Shown here piece by piece: positions 60,716-64,000 of a stretch of 64,000 nt of DNA (positions within the stretch are counted from its first letter, which is position 1; each line of letters opens with the position of its first letter). The notes beneath the pieces are model-generated. The model had not been told where the DNA came from. It saw nothing but the letters and a program-made list of their open reading frames with translations, and made no database searches. Location: contig JAJQCQ010000044.1 in assembly GCA_021202635.1 (NCBI GenBank), positions 1 through 64,000 of the forward strand, read 5' to 3'. The position numbers and the translations under genes were made by a program. This DNA is from Lachnospiraceae bacterium (GTDB taxonomy: Bacteria; Bacillota; Clostridia; Lachnospirales; Lachnospiraceae).

Positions 60716-61357
60716 TCATTCCCCCTGAATCTGCTTCAGATCCGCAAAGGTCTTCAGCGGCCAGGTCACCTTCTCATGGGTAGCAGCCTCGCCCAGTCCG
60801 GCGCCGTCAAAGCCTCCGGCCACCGCCGCATCAATGCCCGCCAGCGCGTCTTCCACGACAAGGCAGTCCTTCGGCTCCAGGCCAAGAAATTCGGCGCCCT
60901 TTAAGAACACCTCCGGATGCGGCTTGGAGTGTGTGATATTGGTACCGTCGCTGATCGCGTCAAAATAATCGCCCAGCCCGATCCGGTTCAGGATCAGCTT
61001 CGCATTTTTGCTGGAGGAGCCGATTGCCAGCTTCGCGCCGGTTGCCCGCAGCGCGTCCAGCGTCTCCTTTACTTCCGTGCTTAAGTCCGCAGGAGACATC
61101 TGCTCCAGCAGACCGCGATACATCTCATTCTTCTTCGCCGCCATCTGCTCCTTCTCTTCCTGCGTATATTCCTTCTCGCTTCTTTCCAGAATGATGTCCA
61201 GGCTTGCCATGCGGCTCACACCGCGGAGACGATTGTTGATCGTCTCGTCAAAATACACGCCGATCTCATCCGCCAGCGCCTTCCATGTCTGATAATGATA
61301 CTTGTCTGTGAAGCAAATCACACCGTCAAGATCAAAGATAATACCCTGATACTTCAT
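60716..61357 (-). CDS. pgmB: Beta-phosphoglucomutase-like HAD hydrolase
   Basis: A 213-residue HAD enzyme. Motif I GIIFDLDGVICFTDKYHYQTWKALA is close to the beta-phosphoglucomutase signature, including the His and Trp of the cap. RLRGVSRMASLDIIL contains the hinge region, motif II is IGSSSKNA, the lysine is in ITHSKPHPEVFLKGA and motif IV is CLVVEDALAGIDAA. It would interconvert beta-glucose 1- and 6-phosphate after maltose or trehalose phosphorolysis; no phosphorylase is in the window. AGGAGGACTGAAAAG precedes the chosen ATG, 90 bp inside the track ORF. Confidence 0.82.
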   Translation of the reverse strand: MKYQGIIFDLDGVICFTDKYHYQTWKALADEIGVYFDETINNRLRGVSRMASLDIILERSEKEYTQEEKEQMAAKKNEMYRGLLEQMSPADLSTEVKETLDALRATGAKLAIGSSSKNAKLILNRIGLGDYFDAISDGTNITHSKPHPEVFLKGAEFLGLEPKDCLVVEDALAGIDAAVAGGFDGAGLGEAATHEKVTWPLKTFADLKQIQGE

Positions 61358-61485
61358 CTTTTCAGTCCTCCTGTATTTTCCAGAAACGGCCTCTGCCATT
61401 GTCCTTTTCTTGAGTATACCATCAAATGTGTCCGTCCGCAATTGCAACTTTCACTGCTGTTTGCGATTTAGCAGGAACCATGCCG

Positions 61486-62511
61486 TCAGTACTGATTCTT
61501 TTTATAAGCTTCTAAATATCTTTCAAAGGTTTCCTCGCTGTAGGCTTCCTTTTGTTCCAATCTTTCGAAAGCTTCCTGATCAAAATCTCCGCTCAGACAT
61601 TTTTCATAAGCAGGCTTTAGCAGATATTCTGCTCTGGCTTCGAGGATTTTCTTATAAAAGCACTTACGGATATCCGCCAGAAAATCCTGTGCGTCGATAA
61701 AAGCCATAACTTCAGGCATTTTTTCAAGTATCACGGGGACAACGGTAATCACAGCTTCTGTGATTCTCTCACTGTATCCGGAATGCAGCAGATCATAATA
61801 GCTTAATTTTACCTGGTTCATTGCAAGTGCTGCCTTTGGAAAAAGAAATACCCGCTTCATAATTTCCTTTTCGTCCGAAAGAACCTGCTCCATTCCATGT
61901 GCCGCCAGAGCCGGGAACAGAGTACTGCCATTATCATAAATTGGAGATGCTTTTATTCCTCCACCCCTGCTAACCAGATATCCCCAGTTACCCATATGCC
62001 TGTCAAAGTTTCCGATTAGAGCGTCGCCAATAAATCTACGCCAATAGGTATCCAGAAATTTCTCTTTTTTCTGCCTCAGCATGGTATCCTTTGAAATGAC
62101 ATACTCCAGCTGAGAATACTCTGGCACTCGCCCAACATCATCACTGTCGTAATATTTTCTCAAATATCGTCCGAACTCAATCAAATGCTCCGAATCACTT
62201 GTGAAATTTTTGCAGGCTACCAAAAGCTCCTGGTTCCTGGTAGCCAGAAACGTTTCATGTGTATCAAATCCTACAATTGCAAGGATATGACTGGATAAAT
62301 ACTCAGACAAAACATTATTTACATAGCTTGTATCTAAATCATTCATCCGAGTATGCTGCTCAGAATACTTCACAAGGTACCTCTCTCCGTTTGGGCTGAT
62401 CAATCCTTCCTTCCTGTCAGAGCCACTATAATCCGCAAAAATATCTTCCTCCCAATCATCCAGGGACGGAAGCACGAACTTATCAAAAGATTCCAAAGAA
62501 ACTCCGTGCAT
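61486..62511 (-). CDS. HipA-like (CtkA-type) protein kinase, orphan
   Basis: A 341-residue protein with the HipA C-terminal kinase plan: LISPNGERYLVKYSE (nucleotide-binding lysine), DALIGNFDRHMGNWGYLV (catalytic loop, Asp and Asn kept) and KASPIYDNGSTLFP (metal-binding Asp). HipA kinases phosphorylate proteins such as GltX and cause dormancy when unopposed. No HipB antitoxin gene is beside it, and there is no N-terminal HipA_N domain, which fits the CtkA-like group. AAAGGAGGATGCTGA precedes the ATG. It is downstream of folT but separated from it by a terminator. Confidence 0.85.
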   Translation of the reverse strand: MHGVSLESFDKFVLPSLDDWEEDIFADYSGSDRKEGLISPNGERYLVKYSEQHTRMNDLDTSYVNNVLSEYLSSHILAIVGFDTHETFLATRNQELLVACKNFTSDSEHLIEFGRYLRKYYDSDDVGRVPEYSQLEYVISKDTMLRQKKEKFLDTYWRRFIGDALIGNFDRHMGNWGYLVSRGGGIKASPIYDNGSTLFPALAAHGMEQVLSDEKEIMKRVFLFPKAALAMNQVKLSYYDLLHSGYSERITEAVITVVPVILEKMPEVMAFIDAQDFLADIRKCFYKKILEARAEYLLKPAYEKCLSGDFDQEAFERLEQKEAYSEETFERYLEAYKKNQY

Positions 62512-62543
62512 TCAGCATCCTCCTTTCAGGTCATATTGTACCA

Positions 62544-62599
62544 TAAGAAAAACCATTTGTCAGCAAGCAGACCGGGAGTCCTGGCAAATGGTTTTCTTA
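62544..62599 (-). terminator. Terminator of the folT gene
   Basis: AAGAAAACCATTTG-CAG on one side and CTG-CAAATGGTTTTTCTT on the other give a stem of about 16 bp, with the T-rich arm at the 3' side on the minus strand. Confidence 0.8.
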
Positions 62600-62646
62600 T
62601 ATTCTTATATTCTGATGTACCTATGTTCCAGTGGTCGCGGATTCCT

Positions 62647-63246
62647 TTACGCCGGCTGTCTCTTTTCGGACTTCTTATTCTTCTCCGGCTTAAACACCAG
62701 AAAATCATTAAACACACCGGTCCGCTGCAGCGCTTTCGCGAGTACGTAATAGATAACGGATTCAATCGGCCACATGATCACGTTCTTCAGAGCCCTGGCC
62801 GGAAGCAGTGCCATAAATCCCTGTCCATACAACACGGAAAGCCAATAGGTAGCCAGACCGACATTGACGATCAATGCGACAAGGCCATCCGCGGCAAGCA
62901 CTCTCCAGAGCTCCAGCGGCCGCTTGTAATAAAAACAGCCGTAGATAAAGGCCGCCAGCATCGCGTCAAAGGTAAAGCCAAAGAAAAATGCGCCATCTGG
63001 CTTGATCAGATATTTGAGAACATCAAGAATCGCCCCGAACAGCGCGCCGGTCGTTGGGCCGAAGAAAAGATCCACCAGCTGATTGGGGATATTGGAAAAC
63101 CCAATCCTGATGTAAGGGCCAATATTGATGGATGACACGTAGCTCAGGACTACCGCAAGAGCCGCCAGCATCGCGCAGAAAGTCATGACCTTGACTTTCT
63201 TCAGTTCCCTGCCGGACTCTGCCAGCATACTCAGAAACTTATGCAT
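62647..63246 (-). CDS. folT: ECF transporter S component, FolT family
   Basis: A 199-residue membrane protein that binds folate and works with a shared energising module (EcfA, EcfA', EcfT), not encoded here. Six helices: VMTFCAMLAALAVVLSYV, then the family block IRIGFSNIPNQLVDLFFGPTTGALFGAILDVLKYLI, KPDGAFFFGFTFDAMLAAFIYG and so on. GGAGGTG lies 7 bp before MHKFLSMLAESG; the track start 240 bp upstream lies in the leader. A tetrahydrofolate-type riboswitch in the leader supports the folate assignment. Confidence 0.88.
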   Translation of the reverse strand: MHKFLSMLAESGRELKKVKVMTFCAMLAALAVVLSYVSSINIGPYIRIGFSNIPNQLVDLFFGPTTGALFGAILDVLKYLIKPDGAFFFGFTFDAMLAAFIYGCFYYKRPLELWRVLAADGLVALIVNVGLATYWLSVLYGQGFMALLPARALKNVIMWPIESVIYYVLAKALQRTGVFNDFLVFKPEKNKKSEKRQPA

Positions 63247-63569
63247 AAGAAAACACCTCCATAATGTGTCATGGCTGTTCAGAACATACACTTTAAGACG
63301 GAGAGGAAGCGTCTGCCTTTCCTCCACGCAAGCTGTGTCGATGCTCCAAACAACACAGAAGGAGCCGCCCCATCCATACCATGCCCTTTGCGGCTCTGTT
63401 TCACCGCCAGGCAGGTGTAATGAGACTTCCACCACAGGCTGCAGCCCTGCCAAAAGGGACATTCCCTTCTCATCTGGCAAAGCCATCTATAAATAATACG
63501 CCATCCACATTATGAGATGTCTCATAACTGTAGCAACGGGTGCGGAAAATATATCGTAAATCTCTGTCC
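63247..63569 (-). other. Structured leader between the riboswitch and folT, no gene
   Basis: Contains TTATGAGA/TCTCATAA (63510-63527), AAGGGA/TCCCTT (63454-63468) and GGCTGCAGCC, but no clear terminator with a T run and no credible ORF with a ribosome binding site. It may carry the expression platform. Confidence 0.4.
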
Positions 63570-63697
63570 TTTCAGATGCGCGAAACAGGCGGCTCAGGCC
63601 GCGCTCGTCCCTGGCGCGTCAAAGGCTGGATTTTTCGTTTCACGGCGACTCCCCATCCAATGAACACTTCACGCATAGATTCCTACTTCGCTATTAT
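63570..63697 (-). promoter_or_regulatory. Tetrahydrofolate (THF) riboswitch candidate
   Basis: On the minus strand the RNA reads GAAGUAGG...UGCGUGAAGUG, then GGAUGGGGAGUCGCC and ACGAA, in the order and spacing I recall for the class I THF aptamer found before folT in Clostridia. The 3' half (…CGCGCAUCUG) fits less well and I could not pair P2 completely. The gene downstream is folT, the expected target. Confidence 0.65.
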
Positions 63698-63711
63698 TTA
63701 TATTGATTTGG

Positions 63712-63739
63712 ATTATAGCACGTATTTCCGGATATGCAA
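63712..63739 (-). promoter_or_regulatory. Promoter of the folT leader
   Basis: TTGCAT and TATAAT with a 16-bp spacer and TGC before the -10 box, immediately upstream of the riboswitch candidate. Confidence 0.6.
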
Positions 63740-63839
63740 GTGTTTCCTGCGATTGTACAAAATTTTACACATTATCGGGCCAGACGTCACAGCTCACACC
63801 CTGACCAGGTTTATGCGGATTCCAAATATGGAGGATCCG

Positions 63840-64000
63840 CTATCTTTCAAATACGTCAATGATCTGGATCCCGTCAATCTCCTGCGCATCCATCGCCAGC
63901 TTCAGAGTTTCTTCCTTATTATAAGGGCTTGTTATTCCGATTCCGATCTGATATCCCTCCTGAATCAGATCGGAGTATGGAATATGCGCTTCCACAACCG
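63840..64000 (-). CDS. C-terminal end of an unidentified protein (5' end outside window)
   Basis: The minus-strand frame is open from the window edge to a TAG at 63840, giving 53 residues that end in TLKLAMDAQEIDGIQIIDVFER. The composition is that of a soluble alpha/beta protein. Too little is present to name a family. It is not in the ORF track because its start is outside the window. Confidence 0.6.
   Translation of the reverse strand, partial: VVEAHIPYSDLIQEGYQIGIGITSPYNKEETLKLAMDAQEIDGIQIIDVFER

Noticed and set aside
1-64000. tRNA, rRNA or CRISPR arrays
   Set aside because: No T-loop GTTCGA-type clusters with acceptor stems, no rRNA-like blocks and no regularly spaced repeats were seen on reading.

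Overview
The window looks like a chromosomal segment from a Gram-positive anaerobe of the class Clostridia, most likely Lachnospiraceae. Evidence: strong AGGAGG-type ribosome binding sites, sigma-A type promoters (TTGACA/TATAAT), several GTG/TTG starts, and family content typical of gut Clostridia (DUF975, CmpB-like membrane protein, BIG_2 surface protein, an ECF FolT transporter with a tetrahydrofolate-type riboswitch, YtrA-type GntR, NatB-CPBP fusion, many solute ABC systems). No rRNA, tRNA, CRISPR array, phage structural gene or transposase was recognised.

Layout, left to right. 0-1.5 kb: 3' part of a class-M-like sirtuin overlapping a zinc macrodomain gene (reversible ADP-ribosylation pair). 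1.6-7 kb: minus-strand operon of a leucine-rich-repeat protein (broken by one frameshift), a VWA/DUF2201-like protein, a MoxR AAA+ ATPase and a 47-residue membrane peptide missed by the ORF track. It diverges from an XRE regulator plus BIG_2 secreted protein, with a 19-bp palindrome under both promoters. 8.3-10.9 kb: polar amino-acid ABC transporter with a leader hairpin. 10.9-17 kb: a glycosyltransferase fused to a MarR-like domain, a CmpB-like duplicated membrane protein, then TetR, DUF308 and radical-SAM genes. 17-20 kb: two esterases and an ATP-grasp ligase. 20-26.6 kb: NatAB-like ABC/CPBP exporter and a YtrA-like ABC locus. Between them lies a compact locus with the full layout of an Fst/par-type type I toxin-antitoxin: a 37-residue membrane peptide, a convergent antisense RNA promoter, a shared terminator, and direct repeats over the toxin start codon.

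26.7-38.9 kb: ATPase/nuclease-like genes (DUF4143 and DUF234 types), a MalY/PatB lyase, a HAD phosphatase, MATE exporter, two esterases, a 32-residue peptide with its ribosome binding site in a hairpin, an atypical SDR and a hydrolase. 38.9-45.6 kb: an oligopeptide ABC operon (oppFDCBA order on the plus coordinate axis, transcribed leftward) with LysR; its oppB is frameshifted. 45.7-54.9 kb: a second DUF234 ATPase next to a truncated yjiH, an aminotransferase, MerR, small proteins, DUF975, and a divergent LysR/MATE pair with a LysR box in the MATE promoter. 55-60.5 kb: a three-gene TerB / BrxD-like ATPase / Lhr-like helicase operon, the best candidate for a DNA-processing or defence system. 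60.7-64 kb: beta-phosphoglucomutase-like HAD, an orphan HipA-like kinase, and folT with its riboswitch leader.

Two short interspersed repeat types recur between genes. Two genes (LRR and oppB) each carry a single-base deletion in a short homopolymer, so either recent decay or sequencing error should be considered.
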